This document shows positions 26,676-34,671 of a DNA stretch of 64,000 nt, piece by piece; the stretch's first letter is position 1; each line of letters starts with the position of its first letter. A model generated the notes under the pieces. That model was given only the letters and a program-made list of their open reading frames with translations. It searched no databases and was not told the origin of the DNA. The stretch spans positions 267,094 to 331,093 of the forward strand of contig NZ_BDUC01000008.1 of the NCBI RefSeq assembly GCF_002218085.1. The letters run 5' to 3'. This DNA comes from Tolypothrix sp. NIES-4075 (GTDB taxonomy: Bacteria; Cyanobacteriota; Cyanobacteriia; Cyanobacteriales; Nostocaceae). The position numbers and the translations under genes are program-made.

Positions 26676-27932
26676 TTAACTTTGCACATGAACCGGAAAC
26701 ACACCCAAAGCAATCAACCGCGCCGGCAAGTCGCGTAAAATGGGTAAACGCAAGAAACCCGGAGGTTGAACAATTTGATCTGAGTTGAGAATACGGGTAA
26801 AAATCAGTTTCTGAACTAAAGCTTGAAATGTTTGAATAATGCGTGTGGGTAACTCGCGTTTACGCTGTACTTTCGCTAAATCGCGTTCATTTACACGCCC
26901 AGCTTTTAATGGCTTAGTCAGTACATTTGCGGCAACTACAGCATCTTGAATGGCGTAATTAATACCAACACCGCCAACTGGAGACATTATATGAGCCGCG
27001 TCACCAATAAGCAGCAGTCCGGGATGATGCCAGCGCTTGACGCGACTGGATTCTACAGAGAGAAAAGCTACTTGTGACCAATCGTGTAAATTTTCGATGC
27101 GGTCTTGTAACTCTGGTGCCACATTGACGATAGACTTTCTCAATGCTGACAAACCAGCAGAGCGTAGTTCTTGGTAGCCGCCTTTGGGAATAACAAAAGC
27201 AATTTGCCAAGAATCAGACCTGTCAAGCATGACGAGAATATGACCTTGACCAATGCGCCCTACTCCACCCTCAGCATCTCCTGGTTTTTTAGGCAAGCGG
27301 AACCATAACACATCCATTGGTGGTGAGGTGTTAATTGATTCAAAGTTCCCTAGTTGTCGCAATCGGGAGTGACGACCGTCTGCACCGACTGTAAGTATTG
27401 CCCGGACTTCGTGCCAGCCACCTTGCCCCCGATAGCGAACACCGTGAATTACCCCATTTTCCTCAATTAGTTCCTGTACATTCGCACCCATAACTAACTT
27501 AAAATTCGGATACTTTTGTGCTTCAGCGATGATGAACTCCAGGAACTTCACCTGCGGAAGCATCGTAATATAGGGGTAGCGGGTTTTGAGGTGACTAAAG
27601 TCAGCCAAAGTGACGGTATCATTAGGAGTTTGAATTTGAATTTGGCGCATTTTAGCGTGGGGCAATTGCAACAAGCGATCGCTTAAACCTAATTCCTCCA
27701 TAATCTGCATCACAGACGGATGAATTGTGTCTCCCCGAAAGTCGCGGTCAAAATCTTTATGTGTTTCTAGCAACATCACTGGGATACCTTGACGCGCTAA
27801 CAACAAAGCCAAAACCGCACCCGCAGGACCACCACCAACAATGCAACAAGATGTGGTTTGTACGTCTAAAATATCATGAGCAAGATTAACGGTTGGCTCT
27901 TGAACAGAATTCGAGGGTATATTAACACTCAT
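26676..27932 (-). CDS. FAD-dependent monooxygenase/oxidoreductase
   Basis: 418 residues from the ATG at 27932, chosen because GAGGTG lies five bases upstream; a GTG at 27938 falls inside that site. N-terminal dinucleotide motif CCIVGGGPAGAVLALLLARQG (about 31), the DG motif VGADGRHSRLR (about 183), and the FAD ribityl-binding GDAAHIMSPVGGVGINYAIQDA (about 312). This is the aromatic-ring/UbiH-like group A flavin monooxygenase layout. Substrate unknown; cyanobacterial relatives are often linked to quinone or carotenoid chemistry, but nothing here proves it. A C-terminal hydrophobic/arginine-rich tail may contact the membrane. Confidence 0.85.
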   Translation of the reverse strand: MSVNIPSNSVQEPTVNLAHDILDVQTTSCCIVGGGPAGAVLALLLARQGIPVMLLETHKDFDRDFRGDTIHPSVMQIMEELGLSDRLLQLPHAKMRQIQIQTPNDTVTLADFSHLKTRYPYITMLPQVKFLEFIIAEAQKYPNFKLVMGANVQELIEENGVIHGVRYRGQGGWHEVRAILTVGADGRHSRLRQLGNFESINTSPPMDVLWFRLPKKPGDAEGGVGRIGQGHILVMLDRSDSWQIAFVIPKGGYQELRSAGLSALRKSIVNVAPELQDRIENLHDWSQVAFLSVESSRVKRWHHPGLLLIGDAAHIMSPVGGVGINYAIQDAVVAANVLTKPLKAGRVNERDLAKVQRKRELPTRIIQTFQALVQKLIFTRILNSDQIVQPPGFLRLPILRDLPARLIALGVFPVHVQS

Positions 27933-28017
27933 AAACACACCTCTTAAAAGCCTTTAAATTTAAGGTAGTTCGCTTTTTGTGCTAAAAGCTATTTTTTTAA
28001 CTTTTCGTATTCACGAA

Positions 28018-28063
28018 GTTGATAGTTGATAGTCGATAGTCGATAGTCGATAGTTTATAGTCT
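28018..28063. repeat. GATAGTC heptamer repeat
   Basis: Six to seven imperfect GATAGT(C/T) units between two divergent genes, followed by a short TGACCCT repeat. Same class of short tandem heptamers as elsewhere in the window. Confidence 0.8.
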
Positions 28064-28114
28064 AAAGATTGACCCTTGACCCTTGACAAATAACAATTTA
28101 AATAAGAAACACTC

Positions 28115-29434
28115 GTGGCGCAAGTTCTTTTAGAAAACGTTTATAAAAGTTTTCCCCCTCGGAAAGGGGAAGGTGTTGCTTCGGAAACTAAAAATGCAAA
28201 CAAGAGTGATGCAGCACTAGAACATTCAGAAAATATCAACGTTTTGCGACGGATTAACCTGACTGTAGCAGATGGTGAGTTTATGGTGCTGGTGGGACCT
28301 TCTGGTTGTGGTAAAAGCACCCTGCTGAGGCTAATTGCTGGCTTAGAAGCAATGACTGGCGGTAATATCTGGGTAGGCGATCGCCTAGTTAACGAGCTCC
28401 CCCCCAAAGAACGAGACATCGCGATGGTGTTTCAAAATTACGCCCTTTATCCGCACATGACGGTGTATGACAATATCGCTTTTGGGTTGCGACGCAGGGG
28501 AGGAGGGGGAGAGGGGGAGAGGGAAAGAGGGGGGGATTCTCCACTTTCTACTCCCCACTCCCCACTCCCTAGCTTTGCCGAAAATCTACTAGTGAGTGTG
28601 ACGCGAAAGTTACCGAAGGGACTGCGGTATATTTCTGAGAAAGAAAGGGCAGTGAACGAACAGGTGCGTTATGTCGCCAATTTATTACAAATGGAAGGAT
28701 TGTTAAATCGCTTACCCAAACAGTTATCTGGTGGACAAAGACAACGAGTAGCATTAGGACGAGCGATCGCCCGCAATCCGCAAGTATTCTTAATGGATGA
28801 ACCGCTTTCTAATTTAGATGCAAAGCTGCGAGCAGAAACTCGCGCTCAAATTGTTAAGTTACAACGTCAGTTGGGTACAACGACAATTTATGTTACCCAC
28901 GACCAAACCGAAGCAATGACAATGGGCGATCGCATTGCGATTATGAATCAAGGGCAAATTCAGCAAGTTGCTGCTCCATTGGAATTATACAACCGTCCGG
29001 CGAATCGTTTTGTTGCCGAATTCATCGGTTCGCCGCCAATGAATTTTATACCTGTAAAATTTCAAGCTCCGCAGATAATTACCCATTCTCAGTTTCGTCT
29101 CACCCTATCAGAAGCTTGGGCAACTGCGTTACAAAAATACGACGGGCAAACTTTAATTTTAGGTATTCGCCCAGAACACTTAAGTATAAGTTTACCTGCA
29201 ACCAAAAATCTGCAAGTCGAAGTGGACTTGGTGGAAAACTTGGGTAACGACACTTATCTTGCTATCAAACTTGTCGAACCAGATAAAACTACTTATCCAA
29301 GCAATTACCTGCAAGTGCGAATACCACCAGACCGCACTGTACGTATTGGCGAACAATTGTGGTTATCCCTGACACCAGATAAAATCCACTTTTTTGACCC
29401 AGAAACCGAGTTGGCGATATTTCCTAAGAGTTAG
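28115..29434 (+). CDS. ABC transporter ATPase, sugar-type (MalK/UgpC-like)
   Basis: 439 residues from a GTG start. Walker A GPSGCGKS (about 66), Q-loop VFQNYALYP (about 105), signature LSGGQRQR (about 210), Walker B VFLMDEPLSNLDAKLR (about 225), H-loop VTHDQTEAMTM, then a C-terminal TOBE/OB region with GIRPEHL (about 350). It energises sugar or glycerol-3-phosphate-type import through permeases encoded elsewhere. Unusual: after NIAFGLRR a low-complexity insertion (residues about 128-152, bases 28496-28569) reads Gly/Glu/Arg then Ser/Pro, followed by a cyanobacteria-like insert (LPKGLRYISEKERAV). Both lie between the Q-loop and the signature in the helical subdomain. Confidence 0.9.
   Translation: MAQVLLENVYKSFPPRKGEGVASETKNANKSDAALEHSENINVLRRINLTVADGEFMVLVGPSGCGKSTLLRLIAGLEAMTGGNIWVGDRLVNELPPKERDIAMVFQNYALYPHMTVYDNIAFGLRRRGGGGEGERERGGDSPLSTPHSPLPSFAENLLVSVTRKLPKGLRYISEKERAVNEQVRYVANLLQMEGLLNRLPKQLSGGQRQRVALGRAIARNPQVFLMDEPLSNLDAKLRAETRAQIVKLQRQLGTTTIYVTHDQTEAMTMGDRIAIMNQGQIQQVAAPLELYNRPANRFVAEFIGSPPMNFIPVKFQAPQIITHSQFRLTLSEAWATALQKYDGQTLILGIRPEHLSISLPATKNLQVEVDLVENLGNDTYLAIKLVEPDKTTYPSNYLQVRIPPDRTVRIGEQLWLSLTPDKIHFFDPETELAIFPKS
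28496..28569 (+). repeat. In-frame low-complexity tract in the ABC ATPase gene
   Basis: A G-rich run (AGGGGGAGAGGGG type) followed by CCCCACTCCCCACTCCC, identical in style to the intergenic tracts at 24500 and 32800 and to that at 41274 in the helicase gene. Length keeps the frame open. Confidence 0.85.
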
Positions 29435-29772
29435 TCGCCGGCTTTACCTGCTTGGATGCTACCTAAGTTTACGCATATTTTGCTTGCCCTTTTTCTGAGT
29501 TTCAGACTTTAGAGTGAATCTGACTCTCGATAACACAGCTATGCTGAAAGCAAGATGATAAACTTCTGTCCTCTAAAGGCAGCGCGACTTTTTGTGAATA
29601 TTAATATGAAATTCCTAATTCTTGGTAGAGATGCATGTGAAATGGGCATTGGGAATTGGGCATTAGGAATTGCTAATTGCTAATTGCTAATTGGGCATAG
29701 GGCATTGGTAATAATTCTTTCCCCATTACCCATTACCCATTACCCATTCCCCATTCCCCATTCCCTAGTTTC
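29435..29772. repeat. Intergenic region with heptamer arrays
   Basis: No gene seen. From about 29639 to 29766 it holds ATTGGGCAT/GCTAATT repeats and then CCCATTA and CCCCATT arrays. The two halves are roughly complementary and could fold back. Confidence 0.8.
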
Positions 29773-32301
29773 TTACACTTCGACAGGAATTTGCTCTTCT
29801 TGTTTTTCCACAAACGCTTGAACGCGGGTGCGGTATTGTCTTAAGGAATCATCTACCCAATCGCGATCGTTGCTGTTGACATATAAATGTACCAGTGGTT
29901 CGCTAGCATCTGGTAAAACTAACACCCAGCTGTCATCGTAGGGTTGACAAATTTTCACCCCATCGATTAATTCCAGGTTTTGTGCCGGATGGGTTTCTAC
30001 CAAGTATCGCATTAAGGCACCTTTGACAGTCCAAGGACAGCGGACTGTATAAGTTTTGTGAATTACACGCGGTAATTCTGACCTGACAGAAGCAAGCGAT
30101 CGCTCTTGGATTGTTAGCATTTCAATTAGCTTGGCAATACAGAACATCCCATCAAATCCCGGATGCAATTGCGGGATAATAAAGCCAGTGTCCCCGCTGC
30201 CTCCCAAAACTACACTCGAATTTGTTTGACAAGCTTCCATTAATGCGGTAGGATTCGCCTTGGTGCGAATCACTTTACCATCGTGGCGACGGGCAATTTG
30301 TTCAACAGCGCTAGAAGCATGAACCGGTACTACTACCGTCCCTCTAGGGTTAGAAGTTAAGATTAAATCCACCATCAGCGCTGTCAACATTTCGCCGCGA
30401 ATCGGAATACCCGATTCATCAACCAAAATCATTTGTTCGCCATTTGCCGACACCTGAACGCCAAAGTTAGCTTTTAAAGCTTCCACCACATGACCAAGTT
30501 GAGTTATCAACCCTTCTCTATCGGATGTGGACATGGCATTTTTATTCAAACTGGCGTTTAATACCACCGCATCAGCGCCAAAGTTATCTAACATTTGCGG
30601 CAATACTGCACCAGAGACAGCATAAACGTAGTCAATTACTACTTTTGCCCGACTGTTACGAATTGTGTCAATATTCAATAACTTTTCAAAAGCTGTGCAG
30701 TAGCGGTCAATTACTTGACTGGGGTATGATACATCGCCAACTTCATGAATTTGCGATCGCCGCATATCCTCTTTAAAGTAAGCTCCTTCAATTTTCTTTT
30801 CCTTTGACTTGGAAATATTGATGCCCTTGGTATCCATAAATTCAATCAGGATATAATCGGGGCGATCGGGATGTACGCGTACATGAATACCACCAGCTAC
30901 CGACATAGTGGGGATAACTGTGCGAGCGATGGGGATAGCGGTAGCGTCAAGGTTTTGAATATCGATGCCTACAGACATTAAACCAGCGATAAGCGATCGC
31001 GTCACCATCCGCGAAATATTGCGCTGATCGCGGGAAACCGTTACCTTAGAACCCGGTTTCAAAGTAGAACCATAAGCCGCTCCCAACTTCACCGCAAACT
31101 CTGGGGTAATGTCGATATTGGCTAATCCTTGGACACCACGTTGCCCAAATAAATTTCGTTGAGCCGTGTTACCCCAAATCAAGTTAATATTTAAAATCGC
31201 CCCGGACTCAATTTTTTTGCTGGGCCAAACCCGCACACCGGGACTAATTTGCGCTTCTTCTCCCACAGTAGAAAGCGAACCGACTACAGCAGCTTCTAAA
31301 ACATGAGCGCGACGGTCTACACGAGTACCACGGGAAATCACACAAGCCGATAGATGTGCTTCGTCCCCAATAATTGCTCCATTCCAAACAATTGGACGTT
31401 TGAGATTAGCATCAGCCCCAATGGTGACATTATCCCCGATTACGGTTCCGGCTTCAATTTGGACTCTTGCCCCAATGCGGCAATTATCGCCAATAACCGC
31501 TGGAGCCTCAATTTGAGCCGTTGGATCGATATAAGTGTTTTGACCCACCCACAAGCCAGTTGACCTTTCTTTGTAGGCAAAATCAAGTTTTACCTTATGT
31601 TCCAAGCCATCATATTGAGCTTCGCGATAAGCATCTAAGTGACCAACATCGCACCAGTAACCTTCAGCGACGTAACCATACATCGGCTCGTCTTTCTCTA
31701 AAAGTAAGGGAAATAAATCTTTAGAAAAGTCACATTCTATGTTAGATGGCAGATATTCCAAAACTTCTGGTTCTAGAATATATGTACCAGTGTTGACAGT
31801 ATCAGAAAAAATTTCACTGGTGGAGGGCTTTTCTAAAAATCGCCGAATTCGATTTTCTTCATCGCTAATCACCACCCCAAACTCAATTGGGTTGGGGACA
31901 CGAGTCAAAATCAAAGTGGCTTTAGACTTCTTTTGTTTGTGAAATTCAATTGCTGCTGTTAAGTCAAAATCTGTTATGCTGTCCCCGCTAATTACTAAAA
32001 AGGTTTCGTCTAGAAGTTCGGCAATATTCTTCACGCAACCTGCTGTTCCCAGCGGTTGGTCTTCTTCCACAGCGTAGGTCATTTGTACGCCAAAATCGCT
32101 ACCATCTTGAAAGTAATCTCGCAAGACATCAGGTAAATAATGGAGTGTGGCAACAACTTCTGTAATGTGATGTCGTTTGAGAAGATTGATAATGTGTTCG
32201 GCAATCGGTCGATTTAGGATGGGCACCATCGGTTTGGGCAGGTCACAAGTTAGCGGACGTAACCGTGTTCCCGAACCACCTGCCATCAGTACTGCACGCA
32301 T
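29773..32301 (-). CDS. Mannose-1-phosphate guanylyltransferase-like protein with inactive mutase domain
   Basis: 842 residues. Residues 1-235 form a sugar nucleotidyltransferase (AGGSGTRLRPLT, 8-19; GDSITD, 106-111). 250-380 holds left-handed hexapeptide repeats (IGDNCRIGARV type). 385-830 is homologous to phosphomannomutase/phosphoglucomutase. In the mutase part the catalytic TASHNP loop is replaced by GGIHVRVHPDRPDY (470-483) with no Ser, and the metal loop DGDxDR by SANGEQM (618-624), so the mutase half should be catalytically dead and perhaps regulatory. The gene begins at an ATG with a full AAGGAGG site. Likely makes GDP-mannose or a related NDP-sugar for glycans. It stands alone. Confidence 0.88.
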   Translation of the reverse strand: MRAVLMAGGSGTRLRPLTCDLPKPMVPILNRPIAEHIINLLKRHHITEVVATLHYLPDVLRDYFQDGSDFGVQMTYAVEEDQPLGTAGCVKNIAELLDETFLVISGDSITDFDLTAAIEFHKQKKSKATLILTRVPNPIEFGVVISDEENRIRRFLEKPSTSEIFSDTVNTGTYILEPEVLEYLPSNIECDFSKDLFPLLLEKDEPMYGYVAEGYWCDVGHLDAYREAQYDGLEHKVKLDFAYKERSTGLWVGQNTYIDPTAQIEAPAVIGDNCRIGARVQIEAGTVIGDNVTIGADANLKRPIVWNGAIIGDEAHLSACVISRGTRVDRRAHVLEAAVVGSLSTVGEEAQISPGVRVWPSKKIESGAILNINLIWGNTAQRNLFGQRGVQGLANIDITPEFAVKLGAAYGSTLKPGSKVTVSRDQRNISRMVTRSLIAGLMSVGIDIQNLDATAIPIARTVIPTMSVAGGIHVRVHPDRPDYILIEFMDTKGINISKSKEKKIEGAYFKEDMRRSQIHEVGDVSYPSQVIDRYCTAFEKLLNIDTIRNSRAKVVIDYVYAVSGAVLPQMLDNFGADAVVLNASLNKNAMSTSDREGLITQLGHVVEALKANFGVQVSANGEQMILVDESGIPIRGEMLTALMVDLILTSNPRGTVVVPVHASSAVEQIARRHDGKVIRTKANPTALMEACQTNSSVVLGGSGDTGFIIPQLHPGFDGMFCIAKLIEMLTIQERSLASVRSELPRVIHKTYTVRCPWTVKGALMRYLVETHPAQNLELIDGVKICQPYDDSWVLVLPDASEPLVHLYVNSNDRDWVDDSLRQYRTRVQAFVEKQEEQIPVEV

Positions 32302-33002
32302 AAATCCTCCTTAGCTATGTGAGCGCGATCGCTACTTCAAGACCCGTGAGATATGTTTTGCTATTCTTTAGTCTCCTACGGATCTTAATATTTTAGGAAC
32401 TTCCACAAGATGCATCTGTCAAGGAATAAGTAGATATGCTCATAATTGGGCATTGGGCATTGGGCATTGGGCATAGGTTTGGCTGTGCGTTGCGGTGAGT
32501 CAAGGCAGCGCGGTTGCCTGTACCGGAGCCTGCCGCGTGCGCGGGTTCCCCGCGTTGAGCGGACTGGCGTTCTATTCGTAGTGGCGAAGCGCGTTCGCGT
32601 AAGCGTCCGCTCTGCGGAAGCGATCTTCGACGCAGGAGCGTCACCCGTAAAGCCCTGCGGGCACACTTCACAGAACGCGGAGCGTCTGAGTTCGCGCAGC
32701 GTCTCCGCGATTGAGAAGGAGAAGGGAGGTCACGAACGCTATCTGCACCTGCCGTCCGAAGGGCATAGGGCATAGGGCATAGGGCATAGGGCATAAATAA
32801 TTCTTCCTTATCTCCTTGTCCCCCCCTCTCCTTGTCTCCTTGTCCCTCCATCCCTCCATCCCCTCATCCCCCTCTCCCCGAATCTGAAAGGCTATCTTAA
32901 ACTGGAATAGGACAAAGTATCGTCAGGTGACTCGCATTTGCTTATCCTGAAAAGTTTAGTTTTTGCTTTTGGATGAGGGTGTGAGAATACTTTTCTCGAA
33001 TT
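32302..33002. repeat. 700-nt repeat-rich intergenic region
   Basis: It contains GGGCATT heptamers (32440-32476), GGGCATA heptamers (32757-32795), a GC-rich block with related 49-bp-family pieces (about 32500-32740), and a pyrimidine-rich CTCCTTGTCCC/CCATCCCTC tract (about 32810-32880). Several overlapping frames are open in both strands here but only because of repeat composition; none resembles a protein. The last 120 nt should carry the promoter of the small gene that follows. Confidence 0.75.
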
Positions 33003-33029
33003 GTGTCAGTTGCTTATGGAGTGATAGGA

Positions 33030-33221
33030 ATGCCTAAGTTAATTATTCTTGGCTTGATGGCGGCTTATTTATATGGTGTGTGGAAGTTTTGGAATGGATT
33101 TGAGCAAACGAATTTTACGAAAAGCTTGCCCAATCGCCTTGGTTTATCTTTGTTATGGCCCGCTTTGTTTGTTACAAATCCGTCCTATCGTCGCAATTTT
33201 AGAAAGGCGTTGAAGGGTTAA
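33030..33221 (+). CDS. Small conserved-type membrane protein, function unknown
   Basis: 63 residues from the ATG at 33030, with GGAG at 33018-33021; a GTG at 33003 would add nine residues. One hydrophobic segment (about 2-19, LIILGLMAAYLYGVW) is followed by an amphipathic loop, a second hydrophobic stretch (SLLWPALFV) and a basic tail (RRNFRKALKG). It reads as a real small thylakoid or plasma-membrane protein. I do not recognise a named family. Confidence 0.7.
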   Translation: MPKLIILGLMAAYLYGVWKFWNGFEQTNFTKSLPNRLGLSLLWPALFVTNPSYRRNFRKALKG

Positions 33222-33318
33222 AGGTCGCTAATAAGTTTAGTTGTATCTTTAGAACGCGCTGTGCGATGGATATAATTAGTTGGCAGCACAGGCGATACCT
33301 ACGGTAAGCTACGTTCGT

Positions 33319-33367
33319 GTTGGCGGAGCCTCTCGTTCGCGTTAGCGTCTCCGAAGCAGAAGAGAAG
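33319..33367. repeat. Third copy of the 49-bp GC-rich repeat
   Basis: Matches the 17544/17600 units with few changes (GCGGAGCC for GCGAAGCC and AAGCAG for AAGGAG). Found in a non-coding gap. Confidence 0.85.
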
Positions 33368-33422
33368 CGTCTCCCCTTGGGAGAAGATCGCACTCTACCC
33401 AAATTCCTACAATTATAAACAC

Positions 33423-33446
33423 AAAGTCCGCACTGAGGCGGACTTT
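33423..33446. terminator. Rho-independent terminator hairpin
   Basis: AAAGTCCGC, loop ACTGAG, GCGGACTTT followed by TT. Between convergent genes; T-run on plus and A-run on minus side make it potentially bidirectional. Confidence 0.85.
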
Positions 33447-33452
33447 TTACAT

Positions 33453-33477
33453 CTAAGCCTGCTGACCGCAGGCTTAG
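33453..33477. terminator. Second hairpin in the same gap
   Basis: CTAAGCCTGC (33453-33462), TGACC loop, GCAGGCTTAG (33468-33477), followed by TTT. Tandem to the preceding terminator, together separating the small membrane gene from the glycine-zipper gene. Confidence 0.8.
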
Positions 33478-33618
33478 TTTGTATGTGGCTTAACTGTCAA
33501 TTCCACAGCGTTTTGGTAATAGTAACGTGGCTGTGGCGTGATTTCTCTGAACAATTTTTTAGCAATGCTTGGGAATTGGTGCAAATTCGTAATTCAGCTA
33601 TCAATTACGAACAACGAA

Positions 33619-34017
33619 TTACTTTCTATTCCTCAAGATATGGATAGCTGCACCTGCGGCTGCACCATCGACTACATCACCCAAAGTATCTTTACGACCG
33701 CGAGTAACTGCACCAGTGACACCACCTGCGGCTGCACCTACTCCGATATCTTGACCCAAGTTACGGTTTCTGGGATTTCTTCTGGTACCGTTAACACCAT
33801 TAACAGCAGCACCGGCAGCACCACCTTTAACAGCATTGTTTAATACCGAACCACGTCCCCTAATAGCGCCTGATACCACGCCTGCGGCAGCGCCAATACC
33901 GACATCTTCAAGTATGCGATCGTCGGCAGCAGCGGGTTTAGCTGGTACTAAGGTGACACCAGTTAAAGTGGCAGCCAAGAGGCTGGGTAAAAATGTGCGT
34001 TTTAAGATTCGATTCAT
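33619..34017 (-). CDS. Glycine-zipper secreted/outer-membrane protein
   Basis: 132 residues. Signal peptide at 1-32 (basic NRILKR, hydrophobic core, PAAADD cleavage). Two repeats of a glycine-zipper unit of about 45 residues each: VGIGAAAGVVSGAIRGR... GGAAGAAVNG and DIGVGAAAGGVTGAVTRGR... DGAAAGAAIH. Such YMGG-type glycine zippers form membrane-associated helices. No catalytic domain. The two halves look like an internal duplication. Likely envelope-located; function not known. Confidence 0.8.
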   Translation of the reverse strand: MNRILKRTFLPSLLAATLTGVTLVPAKPAAADDRILEDVGIGAAAGVVSGAIRGRGSVLNNAVKGGAAGAAVNGVNGTRRNPRNRNLGQDIGVGAAAGGVTGAVTRGRKDTLGDVVDGAAAGAAIHILRNRK

Positions 34018-34407
34018 AGTTGTACCTTCTCAACAATTCAAAGTTGTTATTTCAACAACTTGATCCTAGGTTTAGACAGCGATCGCGTTTTCTCACATTG
34101 GACACTTTCTATAGTTACACTTACGAAATTGCGATCGCATCCCCTGAAAGCATGAGTATCGAATTTTCGTACAAAGTTGGGAATAGGGTATGGGGCAAGG
34201 GAAAAATTCTGCCCTTGGAGGCAAAGCGATCGTACCTTAATATAAGTGGAAAATTCGGCGTTGCTGAATATGAAATTTCAAAATCAGGTATTTTTAACTC
34301 TTATTCTCTGCGCCTCTGCGACTCTGCGTGAGGTAAATTCATATCTTGATTCAACAACGCCCCTTTACGCATGGCTCTGGACTTCACTCTACTAAGAACT
34401 GCTATAT
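34018..34407. other. Intergenic region without a credible gene
   Basis: Holds the upstream region of the glycine-zipper gene, AT-rich sequence, and a CTCTGCG pentamer/heptamer repeat near 34306-34330. A frame reading plus strand 34020-34331 looks like non-coding composition. Confidence 0.4.
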
Positions 34408-34613
34408 TCAATACACTTCATCATGTGTACCAATATCAATCAATACAATTAATTCTTCCTTCGTCTCGCTATCCTGCTCAAAATTATAAATAATTCGGCA
34501 ATCATACTCAACCGAACACGCCCATAATCCCTCTAATTGACCTTGCAATTTATGCGCTTTCAAGGATTGAGCAAACGGCTCAAACGCAAGTGGTAGTAAA
34601 AAAACTAAAAGTT
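34408..34613 (-). pseudogene. Truncated RelE/YafQ-type toxin remnant
   Basis: About 67 codons on the minus strand end in a stop at 34408. They read LLPLAFEPFAQSLKAHKL, then a GQLEGLWACSVEYDCRIIYNF core, then a tail ending GTHDEVY. This is the C-terminal half of type II toxin (RelE/YafQ-like mRNA interferase) proteins, with the HKLQG-L-G-W and EYDCRIIY segments. The N-terminal half and any antitoxin gene are missing; a stop codon lies just upstream. It is a decayed toxin-antitoxin locus. Confidence 0.8.
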
Positions 34614-34671
34614 AGTAGTCAAGCATAAATATTAAACTTCACTACTAACTTTTATTAACTAACGCGTTAAC

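Noticed and set aside
32385..32859. Four overlapping open frames on both strands
   Set aside because: All lie in GC-rich repeat and heptamer tracts and resemble no protein.
34020..34331. 103-residue plus-strand frame
   Set aside because: No protein-like pattern, includes a CTCTGCG repeat, and overlaps the promoter region of the glycine-zipper gene.
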